64,000 nt of DNA from Candidatus Opimibacter skivensis (GTDB lineage: Bacteria; Bacteroidota; Bacteroidia; Chitinophagales; Saprospiraceae), in assembly GCA_016722045.1 (NCBI GenBank), contig JADKGY010000029.1:620001-684000 (forward strand). The letters run 5' to 3'. The position numbers and the translations under genes were made by a program. Below are positions 1 through 8,326 of the stretch, in pieces (position 1 is the first letter of the stretch; each line of letters opens with the position of its first letter). Under the pieces are notes generated by a model, which saw only the letters and a program-made list of their open reading frames with translations, was not told where the DNA came from and did no database searches.

Positions 1-855
1 TCCACCTGGCCCACCTGAGCGACCACGGTCTCTTCCACCACCTCCACCTCCGGCACCGCGCTCGTTACGTCCTCCTCCGGCAGCCCTGTCACCAGGTGCA
101 CCACCTCTTCCACCTCTTTCGCGGAAATCTCCGCCTCCTTCGTTACGTCCATAACCGGCTCCACGTTCATTTCCTCCGCGACGATTGCGAGTTCCTTGTT
201 CACCTCCCGCATTCAAGGTCAATTCTCTCTTACCATATACTTCACCTTTGCAAATCCAACACTTGATCCCAATCTTTCCAAAGACTGTCTGTGCTTCTTT
301 GATCGAGTAGTCGATATCTGCTCTGAATGTATGTAGAGGAGTTCTTCCGTCTTTGTATTCTTCAGACCGCGCCATTTCAGCTCCATTCAACCTGCCACTG
401 ATCCTCACTTTGATCCCTTCAGCACCTGATCTCATTGTTGACTGGATCGCCATTTTAATCGCGCGTCGGTAATTGATTCTAGCCTCGATTTGTTTTGCAA
501 TTGACTCTGCAACAATATTGGCATCCAATTCAGGCTTACGGATTTCCATGATGTTGATCTGGACATCCATCTTTGTCAGCTTCTTGAGCTCTTCCCGGAT
601 GCGATCTACTTCCTGACCCCCTTTACCGATGATGATACCCGGCCTGGAAGTCTGGATAGTGACGGTCACACGTTTTAGTGTGCGTTCGATCACCATGTGA
701 GCGACCCCGCCTTTTTCGATCCTTGCCTGGAGATATATCCGGATTTTTTCATCCTGGATGACTTTCTCAGCCATATCACGGCCTCCATACCAATTAGACT
801 CCCATCCGCGGATGATACCAAGTCTATTGCCTATAGGATTACATTTTTGACCCAT
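1..855 (-). CDS. rpsC: 30S ribosomal protein S3 with Gly/Arg-rich tail (3' partial)
   Basis: Small-subunit protein at the mRNA entry side of the 30S head. The reading frame starts at an ATG at 855 (MGQKCNPIGNRLG) and stays open to the left edge, so at least 285 residues are seen and the stop is outside. The KH-type RNA-binding core is clear (PGIIIGKGGQEVDRI near residue 68), and the canonical S3 body ends around residue 215 (GKRELTLNAG). After that at least 70 residues are almost only Gly, Arg, Asn, Glu and Asp with repeated RGG/GGR motifs. Usual S3 is about 210-240 residues, so this is a long tail that could bind RNA. Last visible gene of the S10 operon, 45 bp after rplV. The core identification is secure; the role of the tail is unknown. 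Confidence 0.95.
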   Translation of the reverse strand, partial: MGQKCNPIGNRLGIIRGWESNWYGGRDMAEKVIQDEKIRIYLQARIEKGGVAHMVIERTLKRVTVTIQTSRPGIIIGKGGQEVDRIREELKKLTKMDVQINIMEIRKPELDANIVAESIAKQIEARINYRRAIKMAIQSTMRSGAEGIKVRISGRLNGAEMARSEEYKDGRTPLHTFRADIDYSIKEAQTVFGKIGIKCWICKGEVYGKRELTLNAGGEQGTRNRRGGNERGAGYGRNEGGGDFRERGGRGGAPGDRAAGGGRNERGAGGGGGGRDRGRSGGPGG

Positions 856-900
856 TAGAATCTCAGATTATTAATCAATTGATTATTCATTTATTCGTTA

Positions 901-1287
901 CTATTCTTCTTCGTCGCCGGCTGTAAGCTCGCCTTCGAACGGTATTTTGTTTTCAATAACCAGAGTTACATGGTTACTATGCTTCCGAATACGGTGAGCA
1001 CGTCCTTGTGGAGCAGGACGAATCCTTTTGATATGCCCGGCTCCATCAACAGTCAATGTTTTGATAACCAATAAATGTTCATCAACATCTTGTGCACCTT
1101 CTGTTTTGTTCTCCCAGTTTGAAACTGCAGACAACAATAACTTCTCAAGCCAACCAGCAGCTTCCTTATTCGTATATCTCAGGATATTGACTGCATCCTC
1201 GACCTTCTTTCCTCTGACCAGGTCAGCGACAAGTCTCATTTTCCGTTCAGAGAGCGGGCAGTTTCTGAGTTTAGCAACAGCTTCCAT
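901..1287 (-). CDS. rplV: 50S ribosomal protein L22
   Basis: Binds 23S rRNA; its beta-hairpin lines the nascent peptide exit tunnel. The 128-residue product starts MEAVAKLRNCPLSERKMRLV and carries the L22 signature region around RIRPAPQGRAHRIRKHSNHV (residues ~88-107), the tip of the extended hairpin. Length is normal apart from a short acidic C-terminus ending in DEEE. It lies between rpsS (33 bp upstream) and rpsC (45 bp downstream), the canonical S10 operon order, and is probably co-transcribed from the promoter upstream of rpsL. Confidence 0.97.
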   Translation of the reverse strand: MEAVAKLRNCPLSERKMRLVADLVRGKKVEDAVNILRYTNKEAAGWLEKLLLSAVSNWENKTEGAQDVDEHLLVIKTLTVDGAGHIKRIRPAPQGRAHRIRKHSNHVTLVIENKIPFEGELTAGDEEE

Positions 1288-1320
1288 TTATCTGTTATAT
1301 TTTAATTCTGTTCTGATTAA

Positions 1321-1587
1321 TTATTTTCTGTTACCGGCATGACCACGGAAAGTACGAGTCGGTGCAAATTCACCGAGCTTATGTCCCACCATATTTTCAG
1401 TTACAAAAACAGGTATAAATGTTTTCCCGTTATGCACTGCGATAGTGTGGCCTACCATATCAGGTACAATCATTGATGCACGCGACCAGGTCTTAATGAC
1501 TGATTTCCGACTTGCTGCATTGGCTTTTTCGATTTTAGCCATCAGCTTGTTGAATACGTACGGACCTTTTTTAATTGATCTTGCCAT
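1321..1587 (-). CDS. rpsS: 30S ribosomal protein S19
   Basis: 30S head protein that contacts S13 and the A-site finger region. The 88-residue product has the family signatures near the N-terminus (MARSIKKGPYV) and the central IAVHNGKTFIPV and GHKLGEFAPTRTFRGH segments (residues ~49-82). Typical length. Sits between rplB (23 bp upstream) and rplV, as in nearly all bacteria. Nothing unusual. Confidence 0.97.
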   Translation of the reverse strand: MARSIKKGPYVFNKLMAKIEKANAASRKSVIKTWSRASMIVPDMVGHTIAVHNGKTFIPVFVTENMVGHKLGEFAPTRTFRGHAGNRK

Positions 1588-1610
1588 GTTACTTATTACT
1601 GTGTTATGAC

Positions 1611-2438
1611 TTATTTAGCTTTTCTACGTGATATTATAAGCTTTGATGATTGGGCATTAGGGCTTCTGGTTTTTTGACCTTTCGCCATAATACCTGTTCT
1701 TGACCTTGGGTGACCACCTGAAGCTTTACCTTCTCCACCACCCATTGGATGATCGACTGGATTCATGGCTACACCTCTCACTCTTGGGCGACGACCTGTC
1801 CATCTCTTTGCTCCTGCCTTACCAAATCTGGTCAGTGCATGATCCGGATTTGAAACTGATCCCATTGTGGCTTTGCAATTCAACAAGACGCGTCTCACTT
1901 CACCAGAAGGCAACTTAATAACAGCATATTTATCTTCACGACCCATCATCACTGCTGAAGCTCCTGCGCTTCGCACTATTGCACCACCCTGACCAGGATA
2001 TAGCTCCACATTATGTACCTGAGAGCCCAATGGAACATCTTTTAAAAATAAAGTATGTCCGGTATCTGGTGTTGCCTGGCTTCCGGATAACACCTTGTCA
2101 CCAACTTTAAAATTCTGAGGTGCAAGAATATATCTCTTCTCGCCATCTGTATATTCGATCAGGGCAATAAAAGCTGTACGATTTGGATCATATTCGATTG
2201 ACAAGCATGTTCCGGTTACATTTTCCTTATCCCGTTTCCAATCAATCTGGCGATAGCGTTTTTTATGACCACCACCCATATGCCGCATGGTCATTTTCCC
2301 GTCGGCGTTCCTTCCACCACTTTTCGACATAGGCTTAAGAAGTGACTTCTCAGGCTTATTGGTCGTTATCTCATCATAGGTATTACCTACCCTGAAGCGA
2401 GTACCCGGACTGATTGGTTTAAATTTCTTTACGGCCAT
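1611..2438 (-). CDS. rplB: 50S ribosomal protein L2
   Basis: Core 50S protein needed for subunit association and peptidyl transfer. The product has 275 residues, the family norm. The conserved C-terminal segment with GVAMNPVDHPMGGGEGK (residues ~222-238) contains the His of the peptidyl-transferase-proximal loop. The N-terminal OB-fold half carries GRNADGKMTMRHMGGGHKKR. Gene order rplW-rplB-rpsS is canonical; 39 bp separate it from rplW. Confidence 0.97.
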   Translation of the reverse strand: MAVKKFKPISPGTRFRVGNTYDEITTNKPEKSLLKPMSKSGGRNADGKMTMRHMGGGHKKRYRQIDWKRDKENVTGTCLSIEYDPNRTAFIALIEYTDGEKRYILAPQNFKVGDKVLSGSQATPDTGHTLFLKDVPLGSQVHNVELYPGQGGAIVRSAGASAVMMGREDKYAVIKLPSGEVRRVLLNCKATMGSVSNPDHALTRFGKAGAKRWTGRRPRVRGVAMNPVDHPMGGGEGKASGGHPRSRTGIMAKGQKTRSPNAQSSKLIISRRKAK

Positions 2439-2477
2439 GATTTACCTTTTTGTATAGGGTCTTAAAATGAATGTCAT

Positions 2478-2777
2478 TTATATTTCTCCAAAGAAATCAA
2501 TTGTTTCTCCTTTAGCTAGAGTGACAACAGCCTTCTTATAAGAAGCTTTTCGTCCATGGAGCACACCTTTCTTTGTATTCCGTGTTTTCCGCTTGCCTGG
2601 GATAACCATCGTATTAACTGACTCAACACTTACAGTATACAATTGCTCAACGGCTTTTTTGATTTCTATTTTATTGGAGGTCTTATCTACAATAAAACTG
2701 TATTGGGCACTTTTCTCTGATAAGGTATCCGCCTTTTCAGTGATCAGTGGTTTCACGAGTATTGTTTTTGTGCTCAT
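2478..2777 (-). CDS. rplW: 50S ribosomal protein L23
   Basis: Tunnel-exit protein that docks trigger factor and SRP. The 99-residue product has the typical start with LVKPLITEKADTL (residues 8-20) and the basic GKRKTRNTKKGVLHGRKASYKKAVVTL segment that inserts into 23S rRNA. Normal length for bacteria. Thirty bases downstream of rplD and 39 upstream of rplB in the S10 operon. Confidence 0.96.
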   Translation of the reverse strand: MSTKTILVKPLITEKADTLSEKSAQYSFIVDKTSNKIEIKKAVEQLYTVSVESVNTMVIPGKRKTRNTKKGVLHGRKASYKKAVVTLAKGETIDFFGEI

Positions 2778-2807
2778 TTTCCTTTACGCTTTAATGTGAT
2801 AGACGAA

Positions 2808-3437
2808 TTAATTCTTTAATGATTTTGTAATCAAATCGACTGACTGCTCGGAAAGAACCAATTTCTGTGAGCGAAGGATATCGTATGTATTGAGATCCTG
2901 GGCTCTTACTAATCGGGTATTCTGAAGATTTCTTCCTGAGAGGTACAGATTAGTATTCGCTTCAGATGTTACGAATAATGATTTGTTCTTGTCGATTTGA
3001 AGATTTTTCAATACCGCTACAAAGTCCTTTGTACGTGGTTGTTCAAGGTTGATTTCTTCAACAATGATAAGGTTGCCTGCAATGGCTTTTGAAGATAAAG
3101 CAGAACGGCGAGCCAGAAGTTTGACTTTTTTATTGACCTTAAGATCATAATCATGAGGTCTTGGACCAAAAGCTCTACCGCCACCTTTGTACATTGGATT
3201 TTTCAATGATCCTGCACGGGCGCCACCTGTTCCTTTTTGCTTTTTAAACTTCTTAGTTGTGCGCCAAACTTCCCAACGTTCTTTTGTCTTGTGTGTTCCC
3301 TGGCGCTGATTTGCCAGGTAGGCTTTCACTGCAAGGTATACAACGTGCTCATTGGGTTGGATGGCAAACACATCATCAGCCAGATCGATGCTACGACCTG
3401 TTTTTTCACCTTTTGAATTCAATATTTCTATTGTCAT
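2808..3437 (-). CDS. rplD: 50S ribosomal protein L4
   Basis: Assembly-initiating 50S protein whose extended loop reaches the exit tunnel. The 209-residue product shows the loop signature with KQKGTGGARAGSLKNPMYKGGG and FGPRPHDYDLKVNKK (residues ~69-105) and a normal C-terminal globular part. In E. coli L4 also represses this operon through a leader RNA; I see no sign of that leader here. It follows rplC with only 6 bp between them, which suggests translational coupling. Confidence 0.97.
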   Translation of the reverse strand: MTIEILNSKGEKTGRSIDLADDVFAIQPNEHVVYLAVKAYLANQRQGTHKTKERWEVWRTTKKFKKQKGTGGARAGSLKNPMYKGGGRAFGPRPHDYDLKVNKKVKLLARRSALSSKAIAGNLIIVEEINLEQPRTKDFVAVLKNLQIDKNKSLFVTSEANTNLYLSGRNLQNTRLVRAQDLNTYDILRSQKLVLSEQSVDLITKSLKN

Positions 3438-3443
3438 GGCTGA

Positions 3444-4064
3444 TTACTTTTCGATAATGATAAATGAACCTTTATGTCCCGGAATAGCCCCCTTAATAAG
3501 GATCAGGTTTTGATCCGGAAGAAGTTTAGCTACTCTGAGATTAAGCATTTTGACTCTCTCTCCACCCATGCGACCTGCCATGCGAAGACCTTTGACAACT
3601 TTAGAAGGATAAGAAGAAGCACCGATTGAACCGGGAGCTCTCATCCTGTTATGCTGACCGTGTGAGGATTGCATGATACCAGCGAAGTGGTGTCTTTTAA
3701 CGACACCCTGGAATCCTTTTCCTTTACTTGTACCAATGGCTGAAACGGTCTCTCCTTCCTGAAACAACTCATTCATTGAGACAAGGTCTCCGAGATTTTT
3801 ACTGATTTCAAAATCTCTGAATTCAACAAGCTTTCTTTTCGGAGCCGTTTTTGCTTTTTCAAAATGTCCCTGCATGGACTGAGGTGTATTCTTCACTTTA
3901 GCATCGCCGTAAGCTAGCTGAAGTGCATCATACCCATCTGTATCCTGGGTTTTAACCTGAGTCACCACATTAGGTTGTGCATGCACAACCGTGCAGGCTA
4001 TGGATTTTCCATTCTGGTCAAATATGCTGGTCATGCCGACCTTCTTGCCTATTATTCCTTTCAC
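3444..4064 (-). CDS. rplC: 50S ribosomal protein L3
   Basis: Primary 23S-binding assembly protein near the peptidyl transferase centre. The 206-residue product begins MKGIIGKKVGMTSIFDQNGK and shows the central loop GTSKGKGFQGVVKRHHF and HGQHNRMRAPGSIGASSYPSKV (residues ~111-160). The start codon is GTG (plus-strand CAC at 4062-4064). It is separated from rpsJ by 121 bp, unusually long for this operon, while the downstream spacing to rplD is 6 bp. Confidence 0.96.
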   Translation of the reverse strand: MKGIIGKKVGMTSIFDQNGKSIACTVVHAQPNVVTQVKTQDTDGYDALQLAYGDAKVKNTPQSMQGHFEKAKTAPKRKLVEFRDFEISKNLGDLVSMNELFQEGETVSAIGTSKGKGFQGVVKRHHFAGIMQSSHGQHNRMRAPGSIGASSYPSKVVKGLRMAGRMGGERVKMLNLRVAKLLPDQNLILIKGAIPGHKGSFIIIEK

Positions 4065-4185
4065 CGTAAGATGATTTGATTGATAATGATTATAACAAAC
4101 TACATTTCGCGCATGACCGCAGCTAAAAAACTACGCTCAACGCTAAAGTCCAATTCAGTTCGTAGCCAAAAACTACGCCCTATAC
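4065..4185 (-). other. Long rpsJ-rplC spacer with direct repeats
   Basis: This 121-bp gap interrupts an otherwise tight operon. It holds two copies of an AAAAACTACGC-like word (about 4126-4136 and 4168-4178). The second can fold as a small hairpin CGTAG/CTACG (4161-4165 with 4173-4177). I see no TAnnTTTG promoter element on the operon strand. It could be a processing or attenuation region for the rplC-onward part of the operon, but that is inference. Confidence 0.35.
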
Positions 4186-4494
4186 CTATGTAAGTTTGAC
4201 CTGGATATCTACTCCACTCGGTAATTCGAGTTTAGACAAGGCATCTACCGTCTTTGGAGTAGGGGTGTAAATCTCGATCAAACGTTTGTGTGTGCGCAAT
4301 TGGAACTGCTCTCGAGATTTCTTATTTACGTGCGGTGAACGCAGGACGGTAAATATTTCTTTCTCGGTGGGCAGCGGAATCGGGCCCGTAACTACGGCCC
4401 CACTATTGCGAACAGTCTTAACGATTTTCTCCGTTGACTTATCGACCAGGTTATGGTCGTATGAACGAAGTTTAATCCTAATTTTCTGATTCAT
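4186..4494 (-). CDS. rpsJ: 30S ribosomal protein S10
   Basis: 30S head protein; in other bacteria it also partners NusB in antitermination. The 102-residue product starts MNQKIRIKLRSYDHNLVDKS and contains the S10 signature GPIPLPTEKEIFTVLRSPHV (residues ~37-56) and the loop with SREQFQLRTHKR. Normal length. Lies 64 bp after fusA with no tuf gene between, the usual Bacteroidota arrangement. Confidence 0.97.
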   Translation of the reverse strand: MNQKIRIKLRSYDHNLVDKSTEKIVKTVRNSGAVVTGPIPLPTEKEIFTVLRSPHVNKKSREQFQLRTHKRLIEIYTPTPKTVDALSKLELPSGVDIQVKLT

Positions 4495-4558
4495 TTCCTA
4501 CCAAAAAAATTATTTATGAATTTAATTCATCACCCACTTTTGGGCTTTATTATTGTAT

Positions 4559-6691
4559 TTATACTTTAACTGTACCCTTTGCCTTTTCAATCACTTCCTC
4601 TGCGATGTTTTTTGGCACCGGAGCATAATGACTGAATTCCATCGTAGAACTTGCACGACCGGATGTAATAGTACGCAATTGTGTCACGTATCCAAACATT
4701 TCAGCAAGAGGCACTTCAGCCTGAACTGCAATAGCACCTGAACGTGCATCCTGCCCTTTAGGTAATCCCCGACGACGGTTAAGGTCACCAATTACTGGGC
4801 CAACATAATCATCAGGTGTTACTACTTCAAGTTTCATGATGGGCTCAAGAAGAACTGGCTTGGCTTTTTTAGCGGCTTCCCTGAATCCTTCTTTTGCACA
4901 CAGTTCGAACGCGATTGGCTTTGAGTCTACAGCGTGCGTCTTTCCGTCATACACACGGACTTTCATACTGTCGATATTATAGCCTGCGAGAATTCCATTG
5001 TCCATCATTGCTGTAAATCCTTTGATGATAGATGGAAAAAACTCCTTAGGAATAGAGCCTCCAAAGATTCCATTGACAAACTGAAGTTTAGTCTTACCAC
5101 TCTTGAAGTCATCTGTAAGTAGAAATTCATCGTCTGCTGGTCCGAGTTCAAATGACATCTCGGCAAAAAGACCTGAACCACCAGTCTGCTTTTTGAGTCT
5201 TTCGGTATGATCAACTTTCACCGTAAGCGCTTCTTTATAATTTACCTGGGGGGCACCCTGGCTACATTCTACTTTAAATTCTCTACGCAGTCGATCAACA
5301 ATAATTTCAAGGTGCAACTCGCCCATACCGCTAATGACGGTCTGATTAGTGTCCTCATCATACTTAACGCGGAAGGTTGGATCTTCTTCAGCCAACTTTG
5401 CTAAAGCCATACCTAACTTATCAAGATCTTTCTGGCTCTTTGGCTCAACCGCAATACCGATAACGGGATCCGGAAAAACCATACTTTCAAGTATGATAGG
5501 TTTCTTTTCGTCGCAAAGTGTATCACCTGTGCGGATGTCTTTGAATCCAACACCTGCCGCGATATCCCCGGCTTCAACTCTGTCAATCGGGTTTTGCTTA
5601 TTGGCATGCATCTGATAGAGACGTGAAATACGCTCTTTGTTGCCAGATCTTGTATTTAGAACATAAGATCCTGAATCCAATGCACCAGAATATACGCGCA
5701 TAAAAGCCAGACGACCAACAAAAGGATCTGTTGCGATTTTAAATGCCAGAGCAGCAAAAGGCTCATTGACATCCGGCTTTCTCATTTCTTCCTTATCGGT
5801 ATCCGGATTTATTCCAATGATACCTTCTACATCAAGTGGGCTAGGCAAATAGGCACACACTGCATCCAATACAGCCTGTACGCCTTTATTTTTGAATGCT
5901 GACCCGCACATCATCGGTACGAACTTCATGTCACATACTGCTTTGCGAACAGCTGCTCTCATTTCGTCTGCCGAGATGGAATCGGGATCATCAAAGTATT
6001 TTTGCATCAATGAATCGTCGTATTCAGCGATGGCTTCAAGGAGTTTCTCTCTGAATTCTGCAACGACACTCACTAAATCTTCAGGAACCGGGATTTCATC
6101 GAATGTCATACCCATATCCTCCTCGCTCCAGACCATGGCTTTACCTGTGATCAGGTCGACGACACCTTTAAATCGTTCTTCTTCGCCAATAGGAACTTGA
6201 AGAGGAATAGCTTTTGAACCAAGCTTAGCTTCTACGTCCCGGACGACATCGAAAAAATTAGCTCCGGAACGATCCATTTTATTAACGAATCCAATCCTTG
6301 GAACCTTATAATTATCTGCGAGACGCCAGTTGGTTTCTGATTGAGGCTCAACACCTGAAACTGCACAAAACAGAAAAACGAGACCATCAAGAACACGTAA
6401 AGATCTATTCACTTCAACAGTGAAGTCAACGTGACCCGGTGTATCAATGATATTGACAGCATAGTCCTGATCTTTCCAATTCCACTGGGCTTTGGTGGCC
6501 GCACTGGTAATCGTGATACCACGTTCCTGCTCCTGCTCCATCCAGTCCATAGTGGCAGCGCCATCATGAACCTCACCGATCTTGTGAGAAATACCTGTAT
6601 AGTATAATACACGCTCCGTAGTCGTCGTCTTTCCTGCATCGATGTGCGCAGCGATTCCGATGTTACGTGTATATCTTAGGTCCTTAGCCAT
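4559..6691 (-). CDS. fusA: Elongation factor G
   Basis: Translocation GTPase. The 710-residue product has all G motifs: G1 AHIDAGKTTTTERVL near residue 16, G2 within RGITITSAAT, G3 DTPGHVDFT, G4 NKMD and G5 GSAFKNKG. Domains II-V follow in the normal order, with the domain IV region around GGSIPKEFFPSIIKGF. Length is typical for the canonical translocase EF-G. It lies between rpsG (32 bp upstream) and rpsJ. No frameshift is visible. Confidence 0.98.
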   Translation of the reverse strand: MAKDLRYTRNIGIAAHIDAGKTTTTERVLYYTGISHKIGEVHDGAATMDWMEQEQERGITITSAATKAQWNWKDQDYAVNIIDTPGHVDFTVEVNRSLRVLDGLVFLFCAVSGVEPQSETNWRLADNYKVPRIGFVNKMDRSGANFFDVVRDVEAKLGSKAIPLQVPIGEEERFKGVVDLITGKAMVWSEEDMGMTFDEIPVPEDLVSVVAEFREKLLEAIAEYDDSLMQKYFDDPDSISADEMRAAVRKAVCDMKFVPMMCGSAFKNKGVQAVLDAVCAYLPSPLDVEGIIGINPDTDKEEMRKPDVNEPFAALAFKIATDPFVGRLAFMRVYSGALDSGSYVLNTRSGNKERISRLYQMHANKQNPIDRVEAGDIAAGVGFKDIRTGDTLCDEKKPIILESMVFPDPVIGIAVEPKSQKDLDKLGMALAKLAEEDPTFRVKYDEDTNQTVISGMGELHLEIIVDRLRREFKVECSQGAPQVNYKEALTVKVDHTERLKKQTGGSGLFAEMSFELGPADDEFLLTDDFKSGKTKLQFVNGIFGGSIPKEFFPSIIKGFTAMMDNGILAGYNIDSMKVRVYDGKTHAVDSKPIAFELCAKEGFREAAKKAKPVLLEPIMKLEVVTPDDYVGPVIGDLNRRRGLPKGQDARSGAIAVQAEVPLAEMFGYVTQLRTITSGRASSTMEFSHYAPVPKNIAEEVIEKAKGTVKV

Positions 6692-6723
6692 TATTATTCT
6701 CCTAAAAAATTAAAGTGTTCTGA

Positions 6724-7188
6724 TTATTTGAAATGAGCGAAAGCGCGATTTGCCTCTGCCATTTTATGAGTGTCTTCTTTTCTTTTTACTGCAGATCCTT
6801 CACCTTTGCTTGCGGCTAATACTTCTGCTGCAAGCTTCTCTGCCATTCCTTTACCATTACGCTCACGGGCAAAACGTATAAGCCATTTCATTCCGATAGC
6901 TATTTTACGTTTTGGGTTAATTTCTGTAGGTATCTGAAATGTAGCGCCTCCAATTCTTCGGCTTCTAACTTCAACTGAAGGAGTTGCATTTTCTAATGCC
7001 TTGCCAAACAGCTCATGAGGATTTTGTCCTGATTTTTCCTGGACTAAATCCATGGCATTATAAAAGATATCAAAAGCGATACTCTTTTTCCCCTGCCACA
7101 TCATATTGTTGATGAAACGGGTCACCACCGGGTCACTGTAACGTGGGTCCGGCATAAGTATCCTTAATTTTGGTTTTCTCTTCCTCAT
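6724..7188 (-). CDS. rpsG: 30S ribosomal protein S7
   Basis: Nucleates assembly of the 30S head and touches the E-site. The 154-residue product starts MRKRKPKLRILMPDPRYSDP and shows DPRYSDPVVTRFINNMMWQGKK and the GGATFQIPTEINPKRK beta-hairpin region. Ends in ANRAFAHFK, the usual bacterial length. Fifteen bases after rpsL, and followed by fusA. Confidence 0.97.
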   Translation of the reverse strand: MRKRKPKLRILMPDPRYSDPVVTRFINNMMWQGKKSIAFDIFYNAMDLVQEKSGQNPHELFGKALENATPSVEVRSRRIGGATFQIPTEINPKRKIAIGMKWLIRFARERNGKGMAEKLAAEVLAASKGEGSAVKRKEDTHKMAEANRAFAHFK

Positions 7189-7203
7189 GATGGAAACTGT
7201 CTA

Positions 7204-7578
7204 CTATTTCTTAGGTCTTTTTGTTCCGTATTTAGATCTGGATTTCAGCCTGTTATTTACACCTGCTGTATCCAAAGCTCCTCTGACAATGGTATAACGC
7301 ACTCCCGGCAGATCTTTCACCCTACCTCCGCGAATCAATACGATGGAGTGTTCCTGGAGGTTATGACCTTCTCCCGGAATGTAAGCGATTACTTCCAGGC
7401 TATTAGTCAAACGCACCTTGGCTACTTTACGAAGTGCCGAGTTCGGTTTTTTGGGTGTAGTGGTATACACACGTGTGCACACTCCTCTCTTCTGAGGGCA
7501 TGATGCTAATGCACGGGCTTTGCTTTTATAAACTACCGCCTCGCGACCTTTCCTAACTAATTGATTTATAGTAGGCAT
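7204..7578 (-). CDS. rpsL: 30S ribosomal protein S12
   Basis: Decoding-centre protein and first gene of the str/S10 operon. The 124-residue product carries TTPKKPNSALRKVAKVRL (residues ~40-57), which includes the lysine position linked to streptomycin response in other bacteria, and PGEGHNLQEHS plus LPGVRYTIVRG. No substitution is obvious at the first site. A TAnnTTTG element lies 48 bp upstream on the same strand (7626-7633), so the operon probably starts here. Confidence 0.97.
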   Translation of the reverse strand: MPTINQLVRKGREAVVYKSKARALASCPQKRGVCTRVYTTTPKKPNSALRKVAKVRLTNSLEVIAYIPGEGHNLQEHSIVLIRGGRVKDLPGVRYTIVRGALDTAGVNNRLKSRSKYGTKRPKK

Positions 7579-7625
7579 ACGTATATTTTATCCATTATTT
7601 CAGACGCCTTTTTTGAAAGCGAATG

Positions 7626-7633
7626 CAAAGATA
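7626..7633 (-). promoter_or_regulatory. Bacteroidota -7 element upstream of rpsL
   Basis: The minus strand reads TATCTTTG, an exact match to the TAnnTTTG -7 consensus of Bacteroidota. It implies a transcript start near 7619-7621 and a leader of about 40 nt before the rpsL ATG at 7578. I do not see a convincing TTTG -33 box. Confidence 0.6.
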
Positions 7634-7825
7634 TGATTAAATTTTGGGATAGCAGGTATAGGGCCGTGTAATTTATTGGTATTTGCTAATTGCGAAGCCG
7701 GAATATGGGGGGAAAGTTAACAAGCTAAAGGCCCCGAAGAGCAAGGTTTATAAAAATTAGATGGTCAAATCCTTTAAACCTAAGAGGGTTAAGAGGTACC
7801 ATAGAGATATTATCTTCGGGGTCTT

Positions 7826-8275
7826 ATGGCGATTCAAATACGAAAGGCAAAGGAGAGGGATATTGAGTCAATTTATAGCCTGGTCAGGGAGCTGGCCGAA
7901 TATGAGAGAGGTCTCCACAAAGTGACGACTACCTCGGAATCCTATCTATTGGATTTTAAGGACAATATATTTGATGCCTTTGTGGCGGAAAAGGAAGGAG
8001 AAGTTGTTGGAATGGCACTTTATTATCTTACCTACAGTACCTGGAGGGGCAGGATGCTTTACCTGGAGGATTTCGTGGTCAAGGAAAAAGAAAGGGGGAC
8101 CGGAATAGGAAAGCTATTATTTGAAGCTTTTTTGGAAGAGGCAAAACATCAGGAAGTCGCCCTGGTGAAATGGCAGGTATTGGACTGGAATGAACCGGCT
8201 ATACATTTTTACAAAAAGTACGATGTGGTATTTGACGGTGAGTGGCTGGATTGTAAAATCTACCTTAAACACTGA
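7826..8275 (+). CDS. GNAT N-acetyltransferase, SSAT/thialysine acetyltransferase-like
   Basis: Predicted cytoplasmic acetyl-CoA-dependent N-acetyltransferase of 149 residues, one GNAT domain. Motif A is R90-G-T-G-I-G with the preceding strand LEDFVV (residues 80-85). Motif B shows VLDWNEPAIHFYKK (residues ~118-131), typical of the diamine acetyltransferase branch that modifies polyamine-like or thialysine amines. The exact substrate cannot be read from sequence. Single gene, divergent from rpsL and convergent with the polyprenyl synthase gene. A near-match -7 element (TATCTTCG at about 7811) precedes it. Confidence 0.85.
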   Translation: MAIQIRKAKERDIESIYSLVRELAEYERGLHKVTTTSESYLLDFKDNIFDAFVAEKEGEVVGMALYYLTYSTWRGRMLYLEDFVVKEKERGTGIGKLLFEAFLEEAKHQEVALVKWQVLDWNEPAIHFYKKYDVVFDGEWLDCKIYLKH

Positions 8276-8326
8276 GTTGATTTATTGATAGACTAATCAG
8301 GCCAAAAGCGGTCAGTGATTGAAGCG

